From contig OY986967.1 in NCBI GenBank assembly GCA_963920575.1, forward strand, positions 15,060,061 to 15,124,060: a stretch of 64,000 nucleotides of DNA. The letters are read 5' to 3'. Numbering within the stretch: the first letter of the stretch is position 1; each line of letters starts with the position of its first letter. This DNA comes from Narthecium ossifragum. Lineage: Eukaryota > Streptophyta > Magnoliopsida > Dioscoreales > Nartheciaceae. Below are positions 1 to 11,448 of this stretch, in pieces. Below the pieces are notes generated by a model, which saw only the letters and a list, made by a program, of their open reading frames with translations, had not been told where the DNA came from and searched no databases. A program made the position numbers and the translations under genes.

Positions 1-906
1 CAGGGTGTGGACCACCAGATTGATGGTTGCCCTACATATGTTGAGATGAGAGGTATGTACGATGAGCATTGCAATGATGTAGGCGAATTTAGGAGGCCGT
101 ACACTCTCTATTCAGAGACGTATAATCTAGGATGGTGAGAGCATCCGAACTTCAGCTGGAAGTCGAACTCACCACAAAGCAATGAGCATCAGCAACCGCC
201 ATCAAATAAATCTTTTTCTAACCCTCCTTATAATACATTTGGTTTTTCTTGGCCTACATTTAATGACAGTTTGCAGGAACTGAAATCTATGATTGTGCAG
301 GAATCTAAGGAAAGAAAGGAGGATGTTCAAGAGATCAAGAGCCAGATCACGAAGCTGATCAATTCTTTGAGCGTGCATGAACGAGGGAAATTCCCAGCTC
401 AACCTCAACAAACTCAGGTATCTACTACTGAGCAAAATAATGTGAAGGAGATGAACGCCGTAACTACAAGAAGCAGGAAAACAACAATAAGTCTTCCAAA
501 AGAGGACACCGAACCTCCTATTGTTGTTGAAGAAGAGGACCGAATTAAGGAGGACCATGTAGAGACCGATCATCCAGATGGTCCTACACCAGGTGACTTT
601 AAGGTACGTGTCCCTTTTCCTCGGGCATTGAAATCCACTAAATTAACTATTGAGCCCAACAACGAGGTTTTAGAGCATCTTCGGCAAGTTAAGGTAAACC
701 TTCCTCTTTTGCATGTTATTAAGCAAATCCCTACATATGCTAAAGTGATTAAACATTTATGCACTATGAAGAGACGACATCATGTAAAGAAAACTGCATT
801 TTTAACAGAGCAGGTTAGTGCACTGCTTCAGCACAGGATTCCTCCTAAATATAAGGATCCTGGCTGTCCTACTGTGTCTTGTTTCATTGGAGAGCATGAA
901 GTAGGA
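1..906 (+). pseudogene. Athila gag, C-terminal part (element A)
   Basis: Gag forms the capsid in which retrotransposon RNA is packaged. The visible part has a CPTYVEM region, then the HPNFSW motif typical of Athila gag, a Gln/Ser-rich stretch, a coiled-coil-like Glu/Lys segment (around 280-370) and an acidic linker towards protease. An in-frame TGA lies at 136-138 directly after a Trp codon, where related gags have Arg, which suggests CGA to TGA. A TAG at 907-909 separates gag from protease. The start codon is upstream of the window. Not translatable as a whole. Confidence 0.75.
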
Positions 907-909
907 TAG

Positions 910-1260
910 GCTTTATTAGATCTTGGTGCAAGTGTCAATTTAATGCCATATTCTGTTTATTTGCAACTTCGTTTAGGACAGATTAAGTCGACATCTGTGG
1001 TTTTGCAATTGGCAGATAGATCCACGAAGACTCCACGAGGAGTAGTAGAGGATGTGCTTGTTCAAATAGATAAATTTTATTATCCTGTTGATTTCTTAGT
1101 CTTGGATACTCAGGCTACAGTAACTGCTGACTCTAGGATTCCCATTATTCTAGGTAGACTGTTTCTTGCTACTGCTAATGGTATAATTAATTTCAGGAAT
1201 GGCTTAATGAAGTTAACTTTTGGGAATATGACTTTAGAAATTAATGTTTTTAATGTTGCT
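910..1260 (+). pseudogene. Athila aspartic protease (element A), split by solo LTR J
   Basis: Retropepsin-like protease that would mature the Gag-Pol polyprotein. The active-site segment reads ALLDLGASVNLMP with the catalytic Asp at 919-921; DLGAS in place of DTGA is usual in Athila. A second conserved hydrophobic stretch ends in IILGRLFLATA (flap/ILGRPF-like motif). The frame continues gag after the TAG at 907-909. The reading frame is cut after position 1260 by solo LTR J and resumes at 3182 in the matching phase. Confidence 0.75.
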
Positions 1261-3176
1261 TGATGTCGCTCAAATGTGTCACGCACAACGGTCGCGGTGC
1301 AATACAACATAAGAGAAGTCGAACCCACAGAGAGACAGACAGAAAATATCTAAAACGCAAATAACAATAAATTGAAGACAAACGAGAAGTTGAGAATTAA
1401 CTAAATTAGATCAAAGGATTTAATGATAATTTAAGGTTAACTAGAGATATCAGGATTTTGATAAGGCTAGGCTTCAGGAATCACTTTACTCAGATTTAGG
1501 TTCTTCTCTTCTCAATGGTTCATATGAAACTCAGTTAAGGGATTCACATCCCAATCACCTTAACCGGGAGATATGGAATTATAAACCTAACAAAATATAT
1601 AGATGTCTCTTCCTACAATTGATTCTTCCTTATTATAATTCTAACTTCATCCAATCCAAACTTAAGAATATATGATACCGGCTGTCACTACAGGCAACAT
1701 ATAGCAAAAGTTCATCGGGACAAAGCCCTAACTCTATCTAACCGGATCTCTAAGAATACACAATACCAACTCTCACAATCGGCAATGCATAGCAAAGATG
1801 TCACGGGATAGAGCCCCAACCTTGTCTTACTAGATCCATAAGAATACACAATACCTGTTGTCACTACGGGCAATGCATAGCAAAGGTCTCGTGAGACTCG
1901 GTAGGAGAATCAAAAGAGATAACTATGGGATTATAAGATCATGAAAGAAGCATGAGTGGATTCATAATATTAATCATCCACATAGAAACCTATAATCTGA
2001 AAATAATCTTTGAAGATTCAATACATAGGAAAGAGTTTAACGATAAAGATTGAAACTATGAACCATCGTTGGAGAAGAAGCCCTAGTCCTCGCTAGATCA
2101 TCCGTCCGCCAAGCCCACGGATTACTCAGCCATGGATGGAGATTTCTTTATCTTCTTTCTTGCTTTTTCTCCCCTGCAAAGCGCTGTAGAAAACTCCCTT
2201 GGAACCTCCCAAATTTTGGATTAAATAAGCATATATATAGGGGAACCCCGAAATTAAGGTTTTAGTTGAGTTGGACTCGGATTTCCTGAAGGCAGCCCTA
2301 TTCCGGTCACAACTGGGTCCAATCCATCCGGAATTTGGAAACTTGCTCAACACGAAAGTTGTATATTTGGAAGTCTTCTACCAGATCTCGAAAATTTCGC
2401 AATATTCTGAGTTATATAGAATATTTTACGAATATTCTCCTCAGCTTCGACAAAATAGTTTTCCAGCTGTCTAACTTCATCTATTCTTCCAATCTGCTTT
2501 CACACCGTCCAGAATCTCACTAAATGTCCAACATAAACGTTGTAGATATCTGAGCCGTCTATCATGTATTCAAAATTCAGAATATTTGGACTTCCAGAGA
2601 ATATGTTACGAATATTTTCCAACCAGTTGACGAAACTGTATTTCTTCTCAATTGCTGTAATTTGGGTCGCCCCGACTAGGATCGATCTCCCTAAGGAAAG
2701 GATCGATCTTCTTTCTCCGTAGACTGGGTTCCTTCCAGATCACCCAGATTTAGATCGATCTTTTTCAAGGAAGAGATCGATCTCTTTCATCAGTTGTTGT
2801 CAACGCCCACAAAGGATCGATCTTCCTAGTAAAGAAGATCGATCTTTTATTTCCTGCATATTTCTTCTGCCATTCTGCACTGCGCACTGGCACTAAAAAC
2901 ACTGTAACTTCCTCTATGAAACTCCAAATCACAAACCGTAAAATTCTCCCGAAACTATACTTCAAGAGCTTTCCAACCAGATATTGAACATCAGCTAGTT
3001 CTTCATGAGCAGGTACAGTTTTGGCGATAAAAATCTATCTTTGCTTCAATTTCCTGCATAATACAAATAACTTTGTGAAGTAACATATACGAATGAATTC
3101 ATCTATATTAATCATGAAAACTAAGCAAATAAGCTGCTCTTAGTCATGTTCAGAGTGCACTTTCATGCACTCATCA
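1261..3176 (-). mobile_element. Solo LTR J, Athila family 2, inserted in element A
   Basis: On the minus strand it begins TGATGAGTGCATG and ends in ...GACATCA. It is flanked by a perfect 5-bp duplication TTGCT (1256-1260 and 3177-3181), and the host pol frame continues across. No internal coding sequence remains, so it is a solo LTR left by LTR-LTR recombination. Its ends and most of its body match the 5' LTR of element H (58763-60545). It holds a conserved U3 block (2881-3015), six GATCGATC sites (2680-2844) including a 16-bp perfect palindrome at 2771-2786, and a TATA-like run near 2230-2245, all read on the minus strand. Confidence 0.93.
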
Positions 3177-3181
3177 TTGCT

Positions 3182-4879
3182 AAGCAGCCTGATGAGGATG
3201 ATGAATGCCAGCAGACTTACCAGATTGATTTGCTCACTGAAGAGGAGTTTGCTACCACTGAAATTAATTCTCTTGAATTAGATTTGGATGAAAATGTTGA
3301 TGTTGATGGTATGTGCAAAAATTTGGAATATTGTTGTTTTGTAGGTCCATGGAATCCAAAGTTTGAAGAACTACCAGAAAGTGGACAGCCACCAACACCA
3401 TCATCAATAGAGCCGCCCAAGCTAGAACTAAAGCCGCTTCCTCAAGGATTAAAGCATGCCGATCTTGGTCCAGGTGATACATACCCAGTTATTATTTCTT
3501 TAGCATTAACTGCAGAGCAAGGTGAGCAATTACATAGCATTTTAAATGAGCATAAATCAGCTATTGGATGGTGTATAGCAGATCTGAAAGGTATTAGTCT
3601 CTTGATATGTTTCCATATGATTAATCTTGAACAAGGGGATGTACCTCATAGGGATCCTTAGCGTAGATTGAACCCTGCAATGAAAGTGGTGGTAAAAATT
3701 GAAGTGTTGAAATTATTAGATGCAGGGATCATTTACCCTATTGCTGATAGCAAATGGGTGAGTTCTACACAGGTCGTGCCAAAAAAATCTGGTGTCACCA
3801 TTGTTGAAAATGAAAGTGGAGACTTTGTCCCCACTAAATTGATGACAGGATGGCGTATGTGTATAGATTATAGAAAATTGAATGCTGCCACCCGTAAGGA
3901 TCATTTTCCACTGCCTTTTCTAGATCAAATTTTAGAGAGAGTAGCTGGACATCTTTTTTATTGTTTTCTTGTTGATTATTCTGGATATTATCAGATTGAG
4001 ATTGCTTTAGAGGATCAGGAAAAACCTACTTTTACATGTCCTTTTGGTACTTATGCTTTCCGTAGAATGCCATTTTGATTGTCTAATGCTCCTGCTACTT
4101 TTCAGCGTTATATGATGAGTATGTTTGCTAATATGATCGAGGAATGTATGGAAGTATATATGGATGAATTGACTGTATTTGATAATACTTTTGATGCATG
4201 CTTGCAAAACTTAAAGAGAGTCTTGGTCAGGTGTGAAGAGAAGCACCTTGTGCTTAATTGGGAAAAGTGTCACTTCATGGTGCCCTCAGGCATTATGTTG
4301 GGCCATATTGTCTCTTCCAGAGGGATTGAGGTTGATCGATCAAAAATCGATCTCATCTCAAAGCTTCATGTGCCAAAGACTGTTAAAGATGTTAGATCCT
4401 TTCTAGGGCATGCTGGTTTTTACAGGAGATTCATTCAGAATTTTTCTGCTATTGCTCGTCTTTTGTGTAATCTTTTGATAAAGGGTACCCCTTTTGAGTG
4501 GACTATTGCTTGTCAAAAGGCTTTTCAAGCCTTGATTGGTAAATTGACTTCCACACCTATTGTGCAACCACCTGATTGGAGCCTTCCTTTTGAATTGATG
4601 TGTGATGCAAGTGATTTTGCTGTAGGAGCTGTTTTAGGACAGCGAAAAGATGGTAAATCTTATGTTATTTATTATGCTAGCCGAACCTTGAATAATGCAC
4701 AGATGAATTATTCTACCACCGAGAAAGAACTGTTAGCTATAGTCTTTGCATTAAACAAGTTTCGTGCTTATTTGATTGGTTCCCCTATCACTATTTTTAC
4801 TGATCATGTCGCGCTTAAGTACCTTCTTACCAAGAAGGATGCTAAAGCGCGCCTAATTCGTTGGATATTAATCTTATAG
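3182..4879 (+). pseudogene. Athila reverse transcriptase and RNase H (element A)
   Basis: Continues the protease frame after solo LTR J. RT motifs are clear: the WRMCIDYRKLN segment, then DHFPLPFLDQ, and a polymerase box reading YMDE at 4157-4168 where the family has YMDD or FMDD, so the second catalytic Asp is lost. RNase H follows (MCDASDFAVGAVLGQ, SRTLNNAQ, TEKELLA, FTDH). In-frame stops occur at 3659-3661 (TAG, expected Gln), 4076-4078 (TGA, expected Gly) and 4877-4879 (TAG, expected Gln). The element is catalytically dead by both the active-site change and the stops. Confidence 0.85.
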
Positions 4880-6279
4880 GAATTCGATATCTCCATCAAA
4901 GATAAAAAGGGCGTGGAGAATGTTGTCAATGATCACCTATCAAGGTTGATGGTGGAAGTAGCGGAAAATGAGCCACCCATTATGGATGGTTTCCCTGATG
5001 AGCAACTCTTTTCAGTTGCACGGCTGCCCTAGTATGCGCACATTGTTAATTACTTAGCGACATGTGAGATCACTTCCTTTTGGAGTGCGCAGGATAAGCG
5101 TAGATTTTTTGTTCATGTAAAGAAATTTTACTGGGATGATCCTTGTCTGTTTAACTATTGTCCTGACCCGATCATGCGTCGTTGTGTTCTCAATTATGAA
5201 ATAGAGAGCATCATTATATTTTGTCACTCTCATACTGGAGGCCATTTTTCGATGAAAAAGACCGCTGCTAAAATTCTTCAATGTGCTTTTTACTGGCCTA
5301 CTATGTTTCGTGATGTTAACATTTTCTGCAAATCCTGTGATAGATGTCTAACGTTAGCAGCTCTATTTAGAAGACATATGATGCCTTTGAATCCATTCAA
5401 GCTGTAGAGATTTTTGATTGTTGAGGTATAGATTTTATGGGACCCTTTCCTTTTTCTTTTGGCTATTTATATATATTGTTGGCTGTGGAATACGTGTCTA
5501 AGTGGGTGGAGGCTATTGCAAGTAGGAATAATGATCATTCCACTGTCATCAAGTTTCTTAAAGAGCATATTTTATCCCGGTTTGGTACTCCTAGAGTTAT
5601 TATTAGTGACTAGGGATCACACTTTTGTAATCGCTCCTTTGAGGCTTTGATGCGCAGGTATGGAGTCACACATAAGATTTCCACATATTATCATCCACAG
5701 ACGAATGGCCAAGCTGAACTAGCCAACATGGAGATCAAGCAAATCTTAGAGAAGACAGTGAACCCCAACCGAAAGGACTGGTCGTTGAGGCTATCAGATG
5801 CGTTGTGGGCCTATCGTACTGCTTACAAGACTACCCTGGGGATGTCGCCATTTCGCCTAGTTTATGAAAAACCATGCCATCTTCCAGTCGAATTAGAACA
5901 TAAGGCATATTGGGCTATTAAGTCACTAAATTTTACTTTGGATACTGCAGGTCAGGAACGGAAACTCCAGCTTTCTGAGTTGGAAGAACTCCGAAATGAT
6001 GCTTATGAGAGTTCTAGGATCTTCAAGGCAAAGACAAAGGCCTACCATGACAAGAAGATCCTACGGAAGACGTTTCAAGTAGGACAGCAAGCTTATCTGT
6101 ATGACGCATGACTGCATCTCCATCCTGGGAAGTTACGATCACGCTGGACATGCCCCTTTACTGTTAGCAGAGTCTTTGTTTATGGGGCTGTGGAAGTTGA
6201 AAACCCAAAGGATGGGAGGCTATTTAAGGTTAATGGACAGGGCTTCAAGCCGATTCCAGAGAAAGTGGACCCTGAGTAG
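4880..6279 (+). pseudogene. Athila integrase (element A)
   Basis: Integrase would join the cDNA ends to host DNA. An HHCC zinc-binding region (CHSHTGGHF ... CKSCDRC, about 5220-5345) is followed by core motifs GIDFMGPF, an ISD motif directly before a TAG, and GQAELAN holding the catalytic Glu. The C-terminal part contains [21 protein letters not shown] and GKLRSRW. Stops interrupt it repeatedly: near 5030 and 5427 where Trp is expected, near 5611, and TGA at 6109-6111 where Arg is expected. The frame then runs open to a TAG at 6277-6279, taken as the original end of pol. Confidence 0.82.
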
Positions 6280-7527
6280 CACACTGTTTCTCTCGTAGAC
6301 CCGGTCTAAGAGGGATGATCTTTCTACTATCTATTATTTCCCTTTTTGTTTAGGTTAGGTTGTTTTAATTTGTTCGCTTTTGTTTTCATTTGTTTTCGTT
6401 TGTTATCTTATTTCTTAGGATGTTTGGACCACCATCTGCCTTGCTTGCGAAATTCGGCCACTATGAGGAGCCTTGAGGAGATATTCGCTTATTCTATCAG
6501 GTGGCCTCGCTCCTATTTCGATTTTCTATTCTTATTTATGCTATATATGGAAATTCAGCCAACACCCTTCTGCTTATTTATATGATTAGCACACATTGAG
6601 GACAATGTAAACTTCAGGTTGGGGGGTGTAGCCATACAAGACTTTATGCATGCTACTTTGTGGGTTTAATAGTGTTGAATTGAGCATGTTATTAGAAATT
6701 TTACATGAGCTGAAATTTTTATGCTTATTATTATATATGTTGCTTGCATATGGATTGGCCTATACATTGATTGCATGTGTGATAACCTGAAGGTAGAACA
6801 TCATGTGATTCACACACGAACACTTGATGTGCAGTGGCAATTATACTCACCAGAGGAATGAGCATGCTATTGTTAATCTAGACCATGATTTCAACATTAG
6901 CTAGTGTTGAGTATTGCATGCAGAAAAAAAAAAAGTTCTGGAGCTTGATAAAGTTGTGCCTAAACAACTATTAAGTGATCTACTGAGTAACCGGGTGTTC
7001 TTGCCTCAGGAAGCGGGGAGCTCGCGTAAAAAGGTAGAACCACTTATAGCTATAAAAAAAAACTATTAAGTGTTTTGCTAAGTAACCGGGTCTCTGCGCC
7101 CCAGGAAGCGGAGAGTGCTCGCGTAAAAAGGCAAAGTGTCTGATAATTGAAAAGAAAAAGAAAAAGAGAAAGAAAGAGCATGCTATACTCAAAGTGTGAG
7201 GGTTGGATGATTGGTCATGAAGATAGTAGTGTGTTTGTACAAATGGTGGGTAGAAGTTGCTTCTGTATGTAACATTTATTTGTCACATCACATGTGTTCT
7301 TCTGGATGGTGATTAGCATGTTTGATGTGTAGAAGTTGATTTCATGTGTTAGTAGTATGTGTATGAGTATAAGAAGTTTTCGTGCTCTATATTATATAGA
7401 ACACTATTGACTTAACAAGGTAGAACTCTTATTACGCATGTCTACATCCTTGGACCATTGGTGTGCTTAATTATGTTTTCAGACGCTTTGAATTGCTAGA
7501 GACTAGCAATAAGCTGGTTGGGGGGTG
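6280..7527 (+). other. 3' untranslated region of element A with two polypurine tracts
   Basis: Non-coding stretch between pol and the 3' LTR, homologous along its length to 46993-48165 in element E. A polypurine-like TTGGGGGGTG lies at about 6619-6629 after the block ACATTGAGGACAATGT, and a second copy at about 7518-7527 abuts the LTR start and is the likely plus-strand primer. Between them are two related copies (about 6972-7040 and 7065-7135) of a unit containing AGTAACCGGGT, CAGGAAGCGG and CGCGTAAAAAGG. No ORF here is convincing. Confidence 0.75.
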
Positions 7528-9058
7528 TGATGAGTGCATGAAAGTGCACTCTGAACAACCATATAACCATCTAAATTGCTATATCTTCACCCTTAATCAA
7601 CTTCTTTAGCACTATTTTTATAGTATATGTTACTTCACATAGTTGCTTGGAAAATGCAGGAAATTGGAGCTGAAAGAAGCTGAAAAGATTATATAACTTC
7701 AAAGATTAAACTGTATCTTTTCAAGAAGAACCAGATGATGTGCCATATTCCATTGGAAAGATCTTGAAGTCCAGTTTCTAGAGAAATTTATAGTTCGTGA
7801 TTCCGAGTTTTTCACAGGAAGTTACAATATTTTTCGTACCAGTGCGCAATGCTGAGTGAATAGTGACGGTCGACCGTCAGATCTCACAGTCGACCATCGC
7901 GCTCAAAAATCCTCATGGTCGGCCGTCAAATCCTCACGGTTGACCGTCGCGCTCAAAAATCCTCACGGTCGACCGTCAAATGCTCACAGTCGACCATCGC
8001 ATCGACCGTCAGCCTCTGTTAAGGAAAACTCTTCTCAGGGTCGATGCGATGATCGACCGTTGCTTTTCCAAATATTATGCACAGTTCACGGTCGACCATG
8101 GTATCGACCGAGGCATCGTCCGCGGGCGTATAACGGGTTTAAACTTAACCCGAGTTTGCTAATTTTTGGACCCTATAAATAGGAAACTTAGGGTTAGTCA
8201 AGGGGACTTCTTGGACGTTTTTGGAGGCTCTTTCGGGACATTTCTGAAGAGAAGAAGATGAAGACATCTCCATCTATGGCCGAGTAATCCGCCGGCATGG
8301 CGGACGGATGATCTAGTAAGGACTAGGGTGTCTCCTCCAACAATGGTTTATAGTTTTAACCTTTATTGTTAAACTCTTGTCTATGTATTGTATCTTCAAA
8401 GATTGTTTTCAGATTATAGATTCCTATGTGGATGATTAATATTATGAATCGAGTCATGCTTCTTTCATGATCTTATAATCCCATAGTTTTATCTTTTTTT
8501 TTACCTACTTTATCTCGTCAAATCTTTGCTATGCATTGCCGATTGTGAGAGTTGGTATTGTGTATTCTTAGAGTTATGGTTAGATAGAGTTAGGGCTTTC
8601 TCCCGATGAACTTTTGCTATATATTGCCTGTAGTGACAGCCGGTATCATATATTCTTAGGTTTGGGTTGGATAAAGTTAGAACTATAATAAGGAAGAATC
8701 AATTGTAGGAAGAGACATTTATATATTTTGTTAGGTTTATAGTTCCATATCTTCCGGTTAAGGTGATTGGGATGTGAATCCCTTAACTGAGTATTATATG
8801 AACCATTGAGAAGAGAAGAACCTAAATCCGAGTGAAGTGATTCCTGAAGCCTAGCCTAATTCAAATCCTGATTTCTTTCGTTAACTTTATCTCATCATTA
8901 CATTTATGATCTACTTTCTTAACTTTAACGTTCTTGTTTGTCTTCAATTCATTGTTATTCGCGTTTCTGGATCTTTCCTGCTTGTCTCTCTGTGGGTTCG
9001 ACCTCTCTTATGTTGTACTGCACCGCGACCGCTGTGCGTAACACATTTGAGCGATATC
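7528..9058 (+). repeat. 3' LTR of element A (mosaic)
   Basis: Starts TGATGAGTGCATG immediately after the polypurine tract. The first 24 bases form a hairpin-capable inverted repeat GAGTGCA/TGCACTC. A conserved U3 block lies at 7729-7852, a cluster of GGTCGACC palindromes at 7863-8115 (14-bp perfect palindrome at 7865-7878), and TATAAATA at 8174-8181. A CTCTGTGGGTTCGACCTC box is near 8987-9006. The expected terminal CATCA is altered, so the right end is uncertain by a few bases (9057-9061). The left half resembles the LTR of E, while the right half from about 8250 resembles H and J. Confidence 0.85.
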
Positions 9059-9060
9059 TC

Positions 9061-9680
9061 AGAATCTTCGCAAACTTAAGGGTCTTCAAGGTTGGCTCGC
9101 TTATATACGCAAATTCATCTCCATTCTGTCAGACCGTTGCCAGCCGTTTTCCCACGTTATGAAGAGAGTGGACACCCTTCGAATGGGATAAAGCTTGCCA
9201 AAACACCTTCCAAAGTATAAAAGAATATCTCATCAACCTGCCAGTTCTCGCCGCTCTCGTCAAAGGAAAGCCCTTGATCCTCTATACGGCAACTTTGCCC
9301 GGGTCATTACGAGCTTTACTTGCACAGCATGATGACGAAGGCAATGAGAGAGCTCTCTACTACCTTAGTAGAACTTTGGTTGGAGCCGAGCACAGTTATT
9401 CAGAGATGGAGAAGGTGTGTCTATCCCTGGTGTTTGCCACCAAAAAGCTCCGTCACTACCTTTTAGAGCATCCAATGCAGCTCGTCTCCAAAGGTGACCC
9501 CCTACGATATATGTTAAAGAAGTTGGTCCTCTCCGGATGACTTGTAAAGTGGGCCATGTTATTATCACTGTTCGACATAACCTATGTTGCACAAAAAGCT
9601 GTTAAAGGACAAGCACTGGCCGACTTCCTCCCCGAGTACCCGGTGTCGGATGACTTAGCCATAGAAGATGACCTTCCAAA
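9061..9680 (+). pseudogene. Tat RT C-terminus and RNase H
   Basis: Read in pieces: LKGLQGWLAYIRKFIS (RT thumb region), then KPLILYTA, ALLAQHDDEG, ALYYLSRTLVGAE and the KLRHYLLEH segment of RNase H, ending in AVKGQALADFLPEY just before the second RNase H. A frameshift near 9160-9270 and an in-frame TGA at 9538-9540 (expected Arg, CGA to TGA) break the ORF. The reading starts exactly at the right edge of element A. The motifs match Tat polyproteins, not Athila or Tekay. Confidence 0.78.
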
Positions 9681-9699
9681 TGAAGAAATTTGTGTTGCT

Positions 9700-10139
9700 G
9701 ACATTCAACCTCCTTGGAAGATGTATTTTAACGGAGCGTGCAGGCGCTCCGGGTCGGGGGTAGGGATAATCTTTGTCACCCTAACACATGCCCTAATCCC
9801 ATATTCCTTCGTATTGACTGTTGCTTCCTCCAACAATATGGCAGAATATGAAGCCCTCGTCATTGGACTGGAGATTGCGTTGGAGATGGGTATGGATCCG
9901 CTCTTTGCCTACGGGGACTCCCAATTAATTATAAATCAGCTCCTTGGCACCTATGCGATCAAAACGGAGGAGTTAATACCATATTTTCTTAGAGCAAAGT
10001 AACTTATTGATTGCTTTAAGGAGCTGAAAATCCAACATGTTCCACGATCCCAGAACCAAAAGGCGGATGCGCTAGCTAGTTTTGTAGCAGCTATAGTTTT
10101 TTCGCCCATAGAAATATTAGAAGTCAGAGTCGAGGAAAA
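9700..10139 (+). pseudogene. Additional archaeal-type RNase H (Tat)
   Basis: Second ribonuclease H domain typical of Tat elements, placed between the ordinary RNase H and integrase. The first acidic motif reads YFNGAC (usually YFDGA, so the catalytic Asp is replaced by Asn). It is followed by SNNMAEYEAL with the Glu and AYGDSQLIINQ with the second Asp. A TAA at 10000-10002 where Gln is expected interrupts the C-terminal KELKIQHVPR and ADALAS segment. The domain is recognisable but broken. Confidence 0.72.
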
Positions 10140-10399
10140 GTGAGTCCTCCCTCCTTTACTCGAAAAAACACCAAGCAAATGTATGTCGACATTCGTCAAC
10201 ATAGTCTCCACGCTGGAAGCACAAACGAACGGCTGGAGAACTCCCTTCCTCGACTACCTTATGTCAGGCATACTTCCCGCCGATCCCCAGGAGAGGTTGA
10301 GGATAAGAAGAAGAGTGACAAAGTATACCTCCATAAACAACACATTGTATCGAAGATCCTATGATAGGCTCTTATTGTGATGCCTCTCCAACGAGGAAG

Positions 10400-11448
10400 C
10401 AGTGTCAGCGCTTGAAGAAATCCACTCAAGGTGTATGTGGAGCACATCAATCAGCACCCAAGTTATATCACTAGCTGAAGCACTTGAGATATTATTGGTC
10501 TTCGATGGTGCGCGACTCCATTGAGTATGCTAAAAAATGTCACGTGTGCCAAATTCAAGCGAACTTTATACACCAGCCTCCGGAGCTGCTACATCCAACA
10601 AGCATCTCATGGCCCTTTGAAACATGGGGTTTACATATTGTAGGCCCTATCCAACCATCTTCATCGAAGGGTCACTCTTATATCCTAGCAGCGACGGATT
10701 ACTTTTCTAAGTGGGCAGAAACCATCCCCTTGAAGAATACAAGAGGAGGGACTATGGTCCAATTCATCAAAACGTAAATCATCTACCGGTTTGGTGTCCC
10801 CACAAAACTTATCTCAGATAACGGCTCACCCTTCAAAAATAAAGACACGGAGAGATTATATGCCAATTTCAAGATCAAACATTATTTCTCATCGGCATAT
10901 AACGCCGTAGCCAACAAACAAGCGGAAGCTTTTAGCAAGGTCCTCTGCAAACACCTAAATAAAGTCATCCACAACAGCAGAAAAGAATGACACAAGAAGC
11001 TTCTTGAGAGCCTCTGGGCGTATCGTACCACGATGAAAACTCCAACGGGGGCAACCCCCTATTCACTCATTTTCGGCGTAGAAGCTGTACTTCCTCTCAG
11101 AATCTGATGGTAGACCGAGCAGAAAAATTAAGGCTCGATGAGCTCGACAGCCTAGAAGAAAAGCGCATCGAGGCCCAGCAAAACTTGGAGATGTATCAAG
11201 CAAGAGTTTCCAGAGCCTTCGACAATAAGGTGAAATGTCGCTCGTTCAAAGTTGGGGATCTCATCCTTGCTGTAGTCCGACCCATGGTCATCACCTGCAG
11301 AACCCAAGGAAAATTTGATCCTAAGTGGGAAGGACCTTTCATAGTTCAGGAGGTCTACACCAATAGAGCCTACCATATTGTATCCCTGAATTGCGAACAT
11401 GCTCCGCCACTAGTGAACGGAAAATTTCTCAAAAGATATTATTCCTAA
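10400..11448 (+). pseudogene. Tat integrase
   Basis: Zinc-finger remnant (YWSSM ... CHVCQIQ) followed by the core. The first catalytic motif reads GLHIVGP where the family has GIDIVGP, so the first Asp is lost. The second is ISDNGSPF and the third NKQAEAFSKVL. ATDYFSKWAE and LWAYRTTMKTPTGATP are diagnostic of Tat integrases. A stop occurs near 10989 and a frame change near 11105. The last open piece (11107-11448) is the C-terminal DNA-binding region containing FKVGDLIL and GKFDPKWEGPF, ending at a TAA. Confidence 0.75.

Larger units (their letters stand above)
1..9058 (+). mobile_element. Athila-lineage Ty3/gypsy element A, 5' end outside window
   Basis: The order seen is gag C-terminus, aspartic protease, reverse transcriptase, RNase H, integrase, a long 3' untranslated region with two polypurine tracts, and a 3' LTR beginning TGATGAGTGC. 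No chromodomain or second RNase H is present, which with the protein motifs fits Athila. The coding part has many in-frame stops and is split by solo LTR J at 1261-3176. Sequence right of 9058 is the C-terminal RT of a different (Tat) element, so A inserted into that element. The 5' LTR and start of gag lie before position 1. Non-functional relic; lineage inferred from motifs. Confidence 0.85.

Noticed and set aside
7862..8115. GTCGAC-rich cluster as a cloning artefact (SalI-like sites)
   Set aside because: Equivalent clusters occur in independent LTRs with different arms and at matching positions, so they are genomic.
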